Assembly (NCBI GenBank): GCA_022315425.1
Contig: JAIUPT010000020.1
Span: 620,001 to 684,000 of the forward strand
Direction: 5' to 3'
Length of the DNA: 64,000 nucleotides
From: Pseudevernia furfuracea
Lineage: Eukaryota > Ascomycota > Lecanoromycetes > Lecanorales > Parmeliaceae
The notes below the pieces were generated by a model that was not told the DNA's origin, did no database searches, and saw nothing but the letters and a program-made list of their open reading frames with translations. Positions 11,248 through 21,876 of the stretch are shown here, one piece after another (position 1 is the first letter of the stretch; each line of letters starts with the position of its first letter). The translations under genes and the position numbers were made by a program.

Positions 11248-13150
11248 ATGAGCGTTCCTATCAAATCTCCCCAGAACATCCGCCATGACGACTTGTCGGG
11301 GCCCCCAACCTCCGAAACCAAAAGGGTCGGCCACGAGGACAATGGCTTGGAGGCTGCCACAGGCGACCGCTCTGTCGCCGCTGACAAATTAGCTCGAAAA
11401 CTGTCTGCTCGCCAGGTACAGATGATTGCAATCGGCGGTACTATCGGCACTGGGCTCTTTCTCGGCACGGGCAAATCGCTCGCCACTGGTGGCCCCGCGT
11501 CTATGCTATTAGCATATGCTCTCGTGGGAGCCATTGTATTCATAACAATGTTGTCCCTGGGAGAAATGGCTGCTTTCGTGCCAATTGCCGGGTCTTTTTG
11601 TACTTTCGCGGGGTGAGAGACGATCCGTAGATTCAACCGGCGCACCCAGTTGACACTTCAATAGTCGATTTGTTGATGATGCCTTTGGATTTGCTTTGAC
11701 ATGGAATTATTGGTTCAATGATGCCGTATCCATGGCCTCGGATTTGGTGGCATTACAATTGATCCTGCAGTATTGGACGACAAAGCTCCCGGGCTGGGGT
11801 TTGAGTTTGATCTTTTGGGTGTTGTTGATTGTAGCCAACATTGCAACAGTCAGGATATACGGTGAAGTAAGCGCCGAGTCATTTGTGAGCAACAGTCATA
11901 GCTAATGAGGGAATTAGCTTGAATATTGGCTGAGTTTGTTGAAGGTCATTACCATCATAGTGCGTTGTAGCTATAATCTTCGACATCTGAAGTCATTAAC
12001 ACATGCATTCTCCAATAGATATTCATAATTCTTGGAACTGTGGTCAACTGCGGGGGAAACACCGCCCATCATTACATTGGTGGCCACAACTGGTTCATTG
12101 GCGAAGCACCTTTTGTTGGGGGAATCGGTGGCTTTGCGTCCGTCTTTGTGACGGCTGCATTCGCTTGTAAGGGGACAATCCCTTCTACAGCCTTATATCT
12201 CTGACCTTCTCCAGATGGGGGAACCGAATCTATTGCCATCACAGCCGGCGAAACCAAAGATCCAGCGAGAATCATGCCCAAGGTTGTGCGAAACGTCTTT
12301 TGGCGGATCCTGCTTTTCTACTTGCTCTCCGTTCTTATCCTAGGTCTCAATGTCCCATACACCACACCTAGCCTTGACGACAAGGACACTAGGACTTCTC
12401 CATTTACAATTGTCTTCCAAATGGCGGGTTCCACAGCAGCTGGCAGCTTCATCAATGCCGTCATCATGACGAGCGTGCTTTCGGCAGGAAACCACGCTTT
12501 GTTTGCAGGGACGAGATTACTTTACACTCTAGCCATCGACAACCATGCCCCCAGGTTCTTCTCTGCCTTGAATAGGAATCAAGTACCCTGGATCGCAGTG
12601 CTGGCAACATCCGCCATAAGTATACTCTGCTTCGGAGCTAGCTTCATCGGTGCCGGCCAACTATGGACCTGGCTGCAAAAGTGAGTTAAACAGACTTTCG
12701 AGAGCTTTTACACCAGGAGTGACACACTGTAGCATCGTTGGTGTGTCGAATCAACTATCATGGATCGCCATTGGGGTCGCCTCGCTCCGCTTCCGCGCGG
12801 CCATTAAGGCTCAGAACAAGGAGCATCTTCTCCCCTTCAAAAATTGGACCTATCCATTGGGTCCTTTGTTTTCTGTCGTCCTCAATTCGTTCCTTGTGCT
12901 GGTGCAAGGTTGGAGCAGCTTCAGTCCGTCCTTCAGCGCGGTGAACTTTGTCAGCCTCTACGTGGAGTTGCCCATCATGTTGGTCATGTATTTAGGATGG
13001 AAGGTGCTGAAGCGCACGAAGGTCGTGAAATTACTCGAAATGGACCTAGAGACGGATACGTATCCGGTGGAGAGGCTTGACCCAGCGTTTGAGGCTGGAA
13101 AGAGTGCATGGAGGGGGAGAGCGTACAGTATATGGAGGTGGCTGCTGTAG
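11248..13150 (+). CDS. Amino-acid permease of the yeast (YAT) family
   Basis: Proton-coupled plasma-membrane amino-acid transporter. Six exons fit: 11248-11612, 11665-11866, 11918-11959, 12019-12166, 12215-12680 and 12733-13150. All five introns are short with GT..AG ends, and the total is 546 aa, near the family norm. The tail of about 48 residues is cytosolic; the first segments contain the family signature LSARQVQMIAIGGTIGTGLF, then GPASMLLAY, SLGEMAAFVPIAGSF, and later YGGTESIAITAGETKDP and VLSAGNHALFAGTRLLY. Residues lining TM1 (GGTIGTG) bind the substrate carboxyl and amino groups in this family; specificity cannot be inferred. The ATG is the first in frame after upstream stops. It lies downstream of transposon and enolase-like relics, so it may be an accessory paralogue. 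Confidence 0.92.
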
Positions 13151-13502
13151 CTGTCGTATATTTCAAACATTGGATCAATACCCTCGCTTTTCAGGAGTGA
13201 GTTTTTTCGATACATTGAGGACAACAATCGCAGCCGGCTGTTGAAGGCTGCGTTAGAGATTTGATTGGCATAAAGAGCGAGAGAGGGGGACGGCATATCG
13301 CCTCTTTGAAAATTCGACTTCCTCAGTTATCTCTGGAGTATCTGTACCAGGCTGTGCGAAGAAAACAAGTGGGTTTATAGTATGGGCATGAGGAGTCACT
13401 CAGGATCACTCACCATCACCTAGTTCGAGCGAGTGTAAAGCGGCGGTCTGGCGCTCACCCTAGCCCTGATAGTGGTTGAGGCCGGGGTACATTTCTTCGC
13501 GG
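13151..13502. other. Intergenic, nothing recognised
   Basis: The 3' flank of the permease gene. No supported feature. Confidence 0.4.
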
Positions 13503-13910
13503 ACCTGATACCTGTACTCTCCCCCTTTTGATGCGTTGACCCTCTCCCTCGCATCCGGGTACGTGTCAGACCCGAAACGCAAGCACACAGGACTGTTTCG
13601 ACTGTGTCCCGCCTGACAGGACCCGTTTATCTGGCCCACATATTTCCTTAAACGTTCGCCCCCGGCAGGGCTAGTCTGTTCAAGTTCCAGCGCACGGAAA
13701 GGGTGTAGGAGCGAGTGTGGACAAAAGAGACCCACCGAAGGGCCCGAACGAAGGGAGGATCATGTTCAAGAGCGACGCACTCTGTAGGCAGCAAGAACTC
13801 CGGCGTTTTAAGAACTCAAGGCTGAGCCTAGCCCGACCAGCCCGGAAGTTGTACCCGGATGTGAGGAGGAGGGGGGTCAATGTATCAAAAGGGGTGTACA
13901 GGTATCAGGT
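13503..13910. repeat. Imperfect inverted repeat, two arms of about 60 bp
   Basis: The arm 13503-13562 is the reverse complement of 13851-13910 apart from small gaps and transitions; shared blocks include ACCTGATACCTGTAC and CATCCGGGTAC. At several differences one arm has CG where the other has TG or CA, as expected from cytosine deamination or RIP. About 290 bp separates the arms; I recognise no gene in it. It could be a worn transposon end pair or a minisatellite remnant. Confidence 0.65.
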
Positions 13911-14166
13911 CCCTTTCTTATGGCTTAGCGCGTCTCCATGGGTGCTACGAGGCTACCAACCTGTGAGGCTACCCAACCTACGAAGCAAACAATTTTATTG
14001 CACTGCTGGCGTCTTGCACGACAAGTCGCCATCGGATGGGCTACGTGTCTGTTTTCGTTGGGCATTCAATCCCGAGACGATCTCGCACACATGGGTGGAA
14101 CGCTACCATTTACCCTCAGTGTCGAGACACCCTTGAGGAGGCCCACGCTTTATCGTGGAAGCGAAA

Positions 14167-14370
14167 ATGCGTCTCTTGAAAGCGTCTACCAGGACGCTCC
14201 ACCAGTTCCACGGCGGTGCAATCCCCCCATATGCAATACTTTCACACACTTGAGGAGAGGATGGAGTGTCTTTTCAAGACTTTGAGCAATCAAATTGTAG
14301 AAGAGAGATCGGATATCGCAAGATCATTTGCTGCTGTGACCTGGCAGCTTATAATTATACTTTAGCTAAT
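14167..14370 (+). pseudogene. HET-domain gene relic (5' end), Trp codon turned into stop
   Basis: From the ATG at 14167 the frame begins like fungal heterokaryon-incompatibility (HET) proteins: MRLLKASTRTLHQF, then IPPYAILSHT, where the family has an invariant Trp-Gly. Here the Trp position is TGA (14251-14253), after which the same frame continues with GEDGVSFQDF, RREIGYRKI and CCDLAA, again in HET order. The rest of the HET domain is absent; the sequence runs into the inverted repeat at 14397. This is a truncated and interrupted copy, so no product is expected. Confidence 0.65.
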
Positions 14371-14396
14371 TCTTATTTATTGATACGAAGCATTAG

Positions 14397-14492
14397 CGTT
14401 GGAGTTGGTTTAGTAGTTGTAATAGGTTCGATTCCTATTGGCGCTGCCAGAAAAGGGAAAGCGCTGTTACAACTACTAAACCAACTCCAACG
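14397..14492. repeat. Hairpin repeat with perfect tRNA-like T arm (copy B)
   Basis: Two perfect 26-bp inverted arms (14397-14422 and 14467-14492, arm start CGTTGGAGTTGG) flank a 44-bp loop. The loop starts with a perfect T-arm-like hairpin, stem ATAGG/CCTAT around TTCGATT, which equals the Pol III B-box consensus GGTTCGATTCC. The core is shared with 4803-4840. No complete cloverleaf could be folded around it, so I call it a repeat and not a tRNA gene. It abuts the HET relic. Confidence 0.7.
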
Positions 14493-14519
14493 AATAGGCC
14501 TTATAGCCTACTAATGCCT

Positions 14520-15430
14520 TATTCGTCAATTAATACGGTACAAGGCGTGTGACATGCCCAGCTGCCGAGGTTATGAGTAGAGATTGACTATTGCGTATGT
14601 CCCGGGTTTCTACTAGACCGTCAAGAGGTCGGCACCTCTACAGCACTGGCGCCGGTACACATCTTCGATGTTGAGAAAGGGCCCGTCGTTCTTACTGAAA
14701 AACGTAACGCTCGCTCCGGCAAGATTAGCAGACGATCCAATAAGTTCAGCGACCCCATCTAGCACAAGAGTATCAATTCTATTTCAGTATATTTTCGAAC
14801 AGCAGTAATGGTTTGTGACGCGTGGTCCTGCCCTTTCGCTGATTGTCTTTCTATTCCACCTGTACCATCAGCTCTTCACGCACATATCAAGGTATAACGT
14901 GACACCAGAGCTGCGGCATATTCGATCTCAATCCTGTCTGGCGGCTTGTTGTTGGAATTAATTAATAACAATACCTACCTATTTGTGACGGATACTTGCA
15001 TCTCCTGCTACTGAACAATCCGACTATACTGTTGAATAATGTAGGTCTGAAGAGACTGATATTGAGTGGACTACAGTTGTCTATGTAGAGAGGTAGAATA
15101 TATGGAGTGAGCGGAGTGCCAAGCCACTAGTGCCGTAGGGCTGTTTGCCACTATTTCCAACATATACCTTAAATACAAGCGATAGGGCTGAGTACTGCCA
15201 AATTCCAACCATACGAGGTACAGCCACCAGTTTCATGTCCTCGGTAGTTCATGAGCGCCGGCGGCGTTCTTGGTAATATGTCCAGTAGGTGAACGTTGAT
15301 TGCTCGGCCTTGAATACTGCAGATTGCAAGTGAATTCAGTGCATATGTAGGTTCACTTCGCTGGATACCTATTACAAAAATCGTCAACCTTTCTCGCGAT
15401 CAAAGGAAAACGCCATTGCTAATATAACGA
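14520..15430. other. AT-rich intergenic stretch, no gene recognised
   Basis: Short frames only. The sequence is AT-rich in parts (for example around 14950-15130), as in decayed repeat DNA. No domain is recognised. Confidence 0.45.
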
Positions 15431-16365
15431 TGACTATTGACGAAAGCAACATTCAGAGACCAATACGAAAGAGATCAATACCGCATCCATTGGCAAGTAG
15501 CGTATTAACCTTATATACGATAGCGAGGTCTGAGCTCCGTTTCAGACAGTATATGCAGTAGTACTGTATAACATAGACGTATTTTATATGAGGTCGCCGC
15601 TAAGGGGGGCTCTTAGTAAGCTTGCTGTTGATCAGTGGGAGAACTCAGGCAACACGCCTAATGGTGCAAGATCTATCATTCTACCATAACTACTTTTACC
15701 CTCAATGCTTCTTCCAGCCTGCCCATCAGGCTCCTCACGTCCCAATGCCTTTGAACTTATGGTGCGTAAGTTCATGAGATGCGCCTCGATGTACGGAAAT
15801 CTTCTACTTTACTGCGACAATTTTCAAAGATTCTTGGGGCTTTTTACCCCGGGGAGCACCAAATTCTAGGTACCTCGGCAAGTTTATTAGTCGGGGGTAA
15901 CCCTCGTCAGAAATACACTGGTTTTAGACAGTATTGTATATGCCATAGTACTTTATAACTCAGCGCTATCTTACTTGCCAATGGATGCGGTACGACCAAT
16001 ATTCCGAGACCAACACGAGACCCAGTCTCTACTGCCAACAAAATCACGATCGATTTTGACTATTGACGAAAGCAACATTCAGAGACCAACACGAAAGAGA
16101 CCAATACGACTCCCAATCTCGACTGCCAACAAAAGACCAATATTCCGAGACCAACACGAGTCCCAGTCTCTACGGCCAACAAAACCACGATCGATTTTGA
16201 CTATTGACGAAAGCAACATTCAGAGACCAACACGAAAGAGACCAATACGAAAGAGATCAATACGACTCCCAATCTCGACTGCCAACAAAGGACCAATAAT
16301 ATTCCGAGACCAACACGAGTCCCAGTCTCTACGGCCAACAAAACCACGATCAATTTTATTGATAA
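15431..16365. repeat. Composite repeat block: inverted repeat plus 141-156 bp tandem units
   Basis: Tandem units start with GACCAATA at 15994, 16135 and 16291 (141 bp, 156 bp, then about 62 bp partial). Each unit is itself a dimer of related halves built on GAGACCAAYACGA. Part of the unit also appears alone at 15431-15480. A perfect 21-bp inverted repeat (15479-15499 and 15972-15992, TACTTGCCAATGGATGCGG core) and a direct repeat (GTTTYAGACAGTAT near 15540 and 15920) frame the block. The tandem part is open in one frame from an ATG at 15981 to 16421, giving a repeat peptide with units such as IFRDQHESQSL; this may be chance, since both unit lengths are multiples of three. Confidence 0.75.
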
Positions 16366-16494
16366 GACAATATCCTAGGTACAAAATGAAGACGTCCCGT
16401 CACTTTGCCATTTTCCTTTGAAGAGCCAAATTCTATGCCCGCACAATAATCATTCCTATTTTGTATCCCAATTTTCAAACAGGTTACAGTCAAA

Positions 16495-17214
16495 ATGAAA
16501 GCATCTACCTCTATCCTCACCGGTCTCGCTTTCGCTATCTTTAGCGTCATGAAAGCGGCCCTAGCTTCACAAGAGCCTTGCCCCACCACCATCGCCTGCG
16601 ACGCATGCAGCGAAGGTGGGCTTTGGGGCATTTTCCCACAGGCTCATTGGAATCAGGAGGCTTCTACCATTTCCCCACAGGCTCCCATTGTTCCCTTGGC
16701 CGCGTGTTTCACGACTTACGCTCCCGGCGTATCTACAATCGGCTGTCCCTGCCTCTTCAACGCGCAAACAGAAATACCGGCAATCGTGGGATACATACCA
16801 ACAGATAATCCTGTCGCAGTCGGTTTTGTCCAAGTGGCCTGGACAGCCAATGCTGGTGATGCAGTCGGCGGCCAAATGGACGTCAGTGTCTACTCGGATT
16901 GGGTGTCCTCACAGCCCGGAAATATCGGCCAATCCCCTCTCATTGGCTCCTTGGATGATCTCGGTGTCTCAGCGCCTACAACCGAGTCCTATACGATCTT
17001 TAGCACCTTGCCGGATCCTATCACATTCGACGTAGTGGCAACTGCCAATAATGGTCCTCTTCTGATCAACCTTGCTGGTACTTATGGCGACCAGAATCTC
17101 ACGTTCCCCTCGATCGAATCCAACACCACGCAGACATTGAAGGCTCCTTTTGAGATTGCCGTACCCGTTTCGGAATGGTGGTACGCTGCTGGTATCAATG
17201 TCCCCTCTGTTTAG
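16495..17214 (+). CDS. Secreted protein of unknown function
   Basis: Single exon, 239 aa. The N-terminus is a good signal peptide: Lys, then STSILTGLAFAIFSVM, with a likely cut after ALAS about residue 25. The mature chain has a Cys-rich start (five Cys in the first 65 mature residues, pattern PC, AC, AC, AC then CPC) and is then rich in beta-forming, polar residues with several Trp and two NxT sites near the C-terminus. I recognise no catalytic motif. Two near-identical 17-bp blocks (16629-16645 and 16668-16684) encode the related peptides IFPQA and ISPQA; both also look like 3' splice acceptors. The gene lies just after a tandem repeat block and before a pseudogene. Confidence 0.65.
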   Translation: MKASTSILTGLAFAIFSVMKAALASQEPCPTTIACDACSEGGLWGIFPQAHWNQEASTISPQAPIVPLAACFTTYAPGVSTIGCPCLFNAQTEIPAIVGYIPTDNPVAVGFVQVAWTANAGDAVGGQMDVSVYSDWVSSQPGNIGQSPLIGSLDDLGVSAPTTESYTIFSTLPDPITFDVVATANNGPLLINLAGTYGDQNLTFPSIESNTTQTLKAPFEIAVPVSEWWYAAGINVPSV

Positions 17215-17469
17215 CCGACACCGATTGAAAAATAGGGTCTCGGCTAGCAGACATCACCATGAATCTTTTGGTGACAGTTGTTCTCGGTACAGGCATGTAC
17301 AGGCATAGAGCCCTAGAACGGCGGGATTGACGTGCTTCGACATGGCCAAATCCGTACCCTTATTGTTTACATATCATCACGGTCACCACGGTCATTACAA
17401 GCCGTCACAAGATAGCTACACCTCATAGAACACATCGTTTTTTATCGAGTAGTATAGTTCGCCTCAAAG

Positions 17470-18130
17470 TAATTACGATCAATCAAATCCGTTCTTCTCA
17501 GGTCCTCTCTCGGGCTTCTACGTCAGCTTCAAACCTCTCATATTCATCAACAGTCAGCAGAATCAATCGTATCATTCTTCTCAATAAGTCTCACAAAGCT
17601 TAAACTACGGCCAGCAGAATCCTTCATATTAATCGTAAGCCCAGCCTTTACCCTACAATCAATACGCGTTATAACAGTCTTATCAATCCGCCTACGGCAC
17701 CCTCACGCAAAACAGTTATCCTTTATCCCCGCAAAACACCTCAGCCTACATGCCTCAAACACAGAGCGCACAACAAAGCGCGTACACCACCCACCCACCC
17801 GCACCCCCAATGGGTTCTCACCCAAGCCAGCAAGCTTTAGCACCGAACCAGTACCCTCCTCGGCCATCGTCCAGCTCAGGCTATCCTAACCCGAATCCCT
17901 ACCCGCCACAACCTCCCACGAAAGATGATTATCCCGGCCAAGCACAGGCCTACCCGGGGGCTCATGGCGGCGGCGGCGGCCAGGCTTACGGACAGGGCTA
18001 TCATGATCCGTCGCATGGAGGGTATTTGCAGGGCGCTACACCGTTCGGTCAAGGACAAGGGCGGCCACCGGCGGGGCAAGGGCCATCCCAGCAGCCAGGC
18101 GGGCACGACACATGTACCCTGGAGGCTTGA
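17470..18130 (+). pseudogene. Gln/Pro/Tyr/Ser-rich low-complexity protein gene, broken by four in-frame TAA codons
   Basis: From the ATG at 17750 to 18130 a frame of 126 aa is open and rich in Gln, Pro, Ser, Tyr and Gly (for example QGYHDPSHGGYLQG and GQGQGRPPAGQG). The same frame continues upstream for about 90 codons with the same bias (SQQNQSYHSSQ, SLNYGQQNPSY, SYQSAYGTL) but holds TAA at 17585, 17630, 17636 and 17672, always where Gln would fit. One CAA to TAA transition each would explain all four. I therefore read the locus as the 3' part of a decayed gene for a prion-like disordered protein. An alternative is a short real gene starting at 17750. No domain is recognised. Confidence 0.5.
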
Positions 18131-19285
18131 TTGATGGATTCAAGGCTGAATTTGCGACGAAGTTGTTAATGATTATGCGAAACGTGCGACGATAATCATA
18201 ATCGAGGGGGCATGTACCGTGGTGTCCGTACTCAAGGCGTCTGGCGAACAAGTGAGCTGTGCCGTCGGAGCATTTTGACGGATTTTTTCTCACAGATCCC
18301 CGTATCTGGCTATACAGCTGCGGCATTTATTTTCCAAAGCGGTGGATGCAGAACGAAGAATGTGTAGGTAGGGGCGGTAGCATGCATTTCATAAATATGG
18401 AGCGTAGCTATTGTGCAAGCAAATACACTCCCCCTCGAGGGATCAAAGGGCTGAGGGAGCAAAACGTTCATTCGGTGTGCAAGGTTTTCAGAGAATGTAG
18501 CAATATCCGTGCCTGGGAGGGTGCGAGCGTAGTTTTTGAAAGCGGTACGATCCAGGCGCAGCGCCGGACCGTAGTGGCATCTGGAACGAGGCTCCCCCTG
18601 ACTCATCTTTAGCTGATGTGATGGAGGCGCTGGTTCTCATTCACATTTGCTCAACCCGATTTCGTTGGATCCTCCTTGACAGAAAGACGCGTGGACTGTT
18701 TGGGCAGATTATGGGAAAAAGGAGAGATTACTGCATCGACGATTTTCGCACCCTCGGCGTTGTTTTTGTGCGCGACGGGGATGGATCCGGTTACTCGCGA
18801 TTTCTCTATTGGCGTCCTTTGTAAAGGCCGCTAGGCACGGTGATTGTAGCGTGGAAGAAGGCTGGTATCCTCTCTACTGAAATGCTACTACTTGAGGGTG
18901 CTTGCTCTACGATCCTTGCCAAGATACTTCCTGGCAGGCGCGAATGATCAACAAAGGTAGGTGACAGCGATGGCCATGACATCCTTGATCGGGAAGAGCC
19001 TGTGGGTTTTGATTCATAGCCATGGCTATGAGTGTGTATAGATCAGAGGATGGAGGCTTGAGAATCCCTCTGCGTGCGCATGACTTCCTTTCTGCTTTAT
19101 CCTCCCAGTACAACATATTCCCAACCTGGCCGCCCTCGCTTGCTCAATCGATCGATCGATTGATCACCCCCTTACAAGACAGGAGAACACATCGCTCATC
19201 ATGAGAGACCACAGAGCACGCGGGCGAGGTCCCGGAACCGGTATCATGGCACCCAGCATCGAGCATACGCGTTGTACAGAAGCGG
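18131..19285. other. Intergenic, no gene supported
   Basis: Frames up to 117 codons exist on both strands (for example 18259-18612 plus) but none shows a domain, a signal peptide or convincing composition. A simple repeat of GATC/TCGA units lies near 19143-19160. Confidence 0.4.
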
Positions 19286-19984
19286 TCATGGATCCAACCC
19301 CGCAGATATGACGCGTCCGTCCTGTCTCTTTGCCGCCGTTTGGTCACTTTCTGGGTGCCCATCGCGCTTGGCATAGGGTGTGGGTGTCTGTCTAGATCGA
19401 TAGCTGTCATCTGGCTTGATAGACTCTAGATATTTGATCACCATAGGAAGCTCCGTCTTCCCTGGATACTTGCCTTCATGTCGGGCTTTCAACTCATCCC
19501 AAGCAACATCCAAAGGTGTTTTACCGATGTAGTCAGGCACATCGACGATCGCATGATACCTCTCTACCAATACCTTGACTAGCTTAAAACGCCCTTCGCG
19601 TGCAGCAATGTGAAGAGCCGTTTCCATATAATCAGCCTTGTCGATATTGCAAGGCTTGTGTATGTCAAGAAAGCGGATAATCTCGTCGTCTTCACGCCAA
19701 TATAGAAATTCATTCAAAGCTGTTCCGCCTCCCACAAATTTTTCCCCCCAGAGGCAGGCAGATGGTGCCCAGCTGCTGCTTTGGTCGCAACCATTCTGCC
19801 TCGAATACTTAGTTTCGAACCTTAGCAAGGTTTCCATTGCAGTTTCCGACTCGCCATCCCATACAAGCAACGATGACCACGTCGAGTTGAGTGGAGTTTT
19901 GAACTGGTATTTCTCTTTCAGGAGTTCGAATATAGGAGCAAGTCCATCATGGCGGTGAAGTATAGCTTTTTCCGCAGCTGGCAT
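19286..19984 (-). CDS. Ankyrin-repeat protein
   Basis: Single exon, 232 aa. About residues 110-170 form one clear and one partial ankyrin repeat: METALHIAAREGRFKLVKVLV followed by a YIGKTPLDVAWDEL unit. Ankyrin repeats mediate protein binding; the partner is unknown. The N-terminal 100 residues are helical-looking without a recognised fold. The C-terminal tail is basic, polar and probably disordered (SRQTPTPYAKRDGH). The start is the ATG at 19984; the frame stays open a little upstream, so an unseen 5' exon is possible, but the 137 bp to the next gene's stop leaves little room. Such short ankyrin proteins are common orphan genes in filamentous fungi. Confidence 0.65.
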   Translation of the reverse strand: MPAAEKAILHRHDGLAPIFELLKEKYQFKTPLNSTWSSLLVWDGESETAMETLLRFETKYSRQNGCDQSSSWAPSACLWGEKFVGGGTALNEFLYWREDDEIIRFLDIHKPCNIDKADYMETALHIAAREGRFKLVKVLVERYHAIVDVPDYIGKTPLDVAWDELKARHEGKYPGKTELPMVIKYLESIKPDDSYRSRQTPTPYAKRDGHPESDQTAAKRQDGRVISAGLDP

Positions 19985-20121
19985 GGCATTGATTGTCTAC
20001 AGCAATATAATTAGTATCATCGTCGAACCATGCGAGTTTTCGCGAGTTTTCGCAAGTTTTCTAAAAAAACAGGGAATCTATACTCCATGATTCCATCTAC
20101 TGTCTATCTAACAAAACTTCT

Positions 20122-21876
20122 TCAACACCTCGTCTCCACCCCTTTCCTGCTGACTGTCAAATACTTGACGCCCTTGTAGGGCTTCACGCCTTTACCCAAA
20201 CCCCTACTCTTCCTCGTATCGAGCACGAGTCCATCTACTCTGATACCGCTTGCCAGCCATCCCTTTACACTAAAACTGACAGAAGCCGACGAAGGCATTA
20301 ACGGAGCATTATGCTCTATCTTTCTCTGATCCCGAGACTGATTCTGCTCCTTCGCGGAGCTCTTCTTGGGAGTGTCTGATGCGGAGCTTTGGTATGTTTC
20401 TTCTTTATAGTCATAATCACCATTTGCAGCGTCGAAGGAGAAGCCGTTGGCACCGTCCTCGTCGTCTTCACTCAACGGTCCTACGATCGTACAACGCAAA
20501 GTCGCACTGCCAGCCGCAGCCGCGTCTTTAGTCGGCACCCGCCATTCAATAACGTTGTCAGCTGGAGTAAAGTATGCTTCTCCGCGGCTGGCGCGTAGGT
20601 CTGTGATATTCCGTACAGCTTTCGGGATGGGGATGGTGACAACAACATCTTGTAATGTAGGTCCGGAAGCGCTGCTACCAAATATTGGCGTTGATCTACC
20701 AGATCCTCTTGTTCCGAGGTTCGGGCGGGAGACAGGTGCTGATGTAGATGCGCCGGGAAAAATCGAAGACAAGATCAGGCGGACCTCGAAGTCCGCGCCA
20801 GTGGGACCGAGTGACTTTGAGACTTCGATGGAGACCGGTAGCTGTAGATTTGTGTTTGACCAAGATTGGAGGTCTAGATTGGAAGGCATGAGGTTCACCT
20901 CGTAACCAGCTAGCATGAATTTGCCATCTGGTGGGACAAAGCTCAATTCGCCGGGTCTTTCTTTCCACCTAGCCAACCTCACGCATGGGTGAAAGACGGG
21001 CAGCTCGATGGCTTTCTCCATGCCTAACTTGCCGCCGGATGCTGAGAGTGTGAGAAGTAGATCCGGGACACCCGAGATCTTTGACGTGAATACGATGGAT
21101 CCATTTGCGAAGGCTGCTAGAGGCCTGCCAGATGGCGCAAGAGTGACCGATAAAGTTTCAACGATATCAACGTACAGCTCATTGCTTGTGTGACGAACAT
21201 TTGCGCGTCGCCATGGAATAGCAGGGCCATTGGATGTGGGATTCAGGCTTAATTGTTGCTTCAAGCCACCAGAGGGCAATAAAGCGGGTGATGATCTGGA
21301 CTGCACATAAGCTTGGAGACCCTGGTTTGCATGGCCTGTATCCAGCATACCCAGGTAGACCTACCCCACCTAGCAACTTCCCAAGAAAGCCAGATACATC
21401 AACATCGTCTCTTAACGCATTCGGCTCTGTGTTGCAGACGCTGCCAGCATCGCACATCTCACCCAAGAGTTGAGCCACCACATCATAGTTTCCTTCTATC
21501 TTCGTCGCCAACAGCGGGTCGCCGATGAATTCTTCAAGGACATCGATGACCCGGTGGAGGAACTCGAGTACGAACAATGGCTCGGTCTCTGTCGAAACAG
21601 GTGACAGGATTAAAAGATTGTTATGAGTGACGGAAAAGAGGACGGTCGGGGGATTGATATTTGGAAGGTAGATCAGGGAGGGTCGAGGTGTAGGATGGGC
21701 GAGGTAGAGGGGGAGGACGACTCGGGCAGATGCTGGCCTGGAGCGGTAGACATGTTCTAGGATGGATTCACTGCATCAATATCAGTACTGAGGTCAAAGC
21801 ATGAACATGAGAGTAGGGAGGAGACGGACTTGTGTTGGTCAAAGATGTAGAGAGCTTCAACGGCATTGCTCAGCAT
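20122..21876 (-). CDS. apm3: AP-3 adaptor complex subunit mu
   Basis: Medium subunit of the AP-3 clathrin-associated adaptor, which sorts cargo from Golgi/endosome to the vacuole by binding YxxPhi signals. Three exons, 21830-21876, 21351-21770 and 20122-21295, give 546 aa in consistent phase. Residues about 1-140 are the longin-like domain (ALYIFDQHN, ESILEHVYRSRP, LLVLEF-type helix, EFIGDPLLATKIEGNYDVVAQLL, TEPNALRDDVDV). From about residue 190 the mu-homology domain runs to the end (NELYVDIVETLSVTLAPSGR, VFHPCVRLARWKE, PGELSFVPPDGKFMLAGY, VKYLTVSRKGVETRC). The second intron needs the acceptor TCCAG, 5 nt after a CAG, to stay in phase. An acidic Ser-rich insert (LSEDDEDGANG, SDTPKKSSAKE) lies in the C-terminal part. 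It is divergent from the DMAC1-like gene. Confidence 0.93.
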
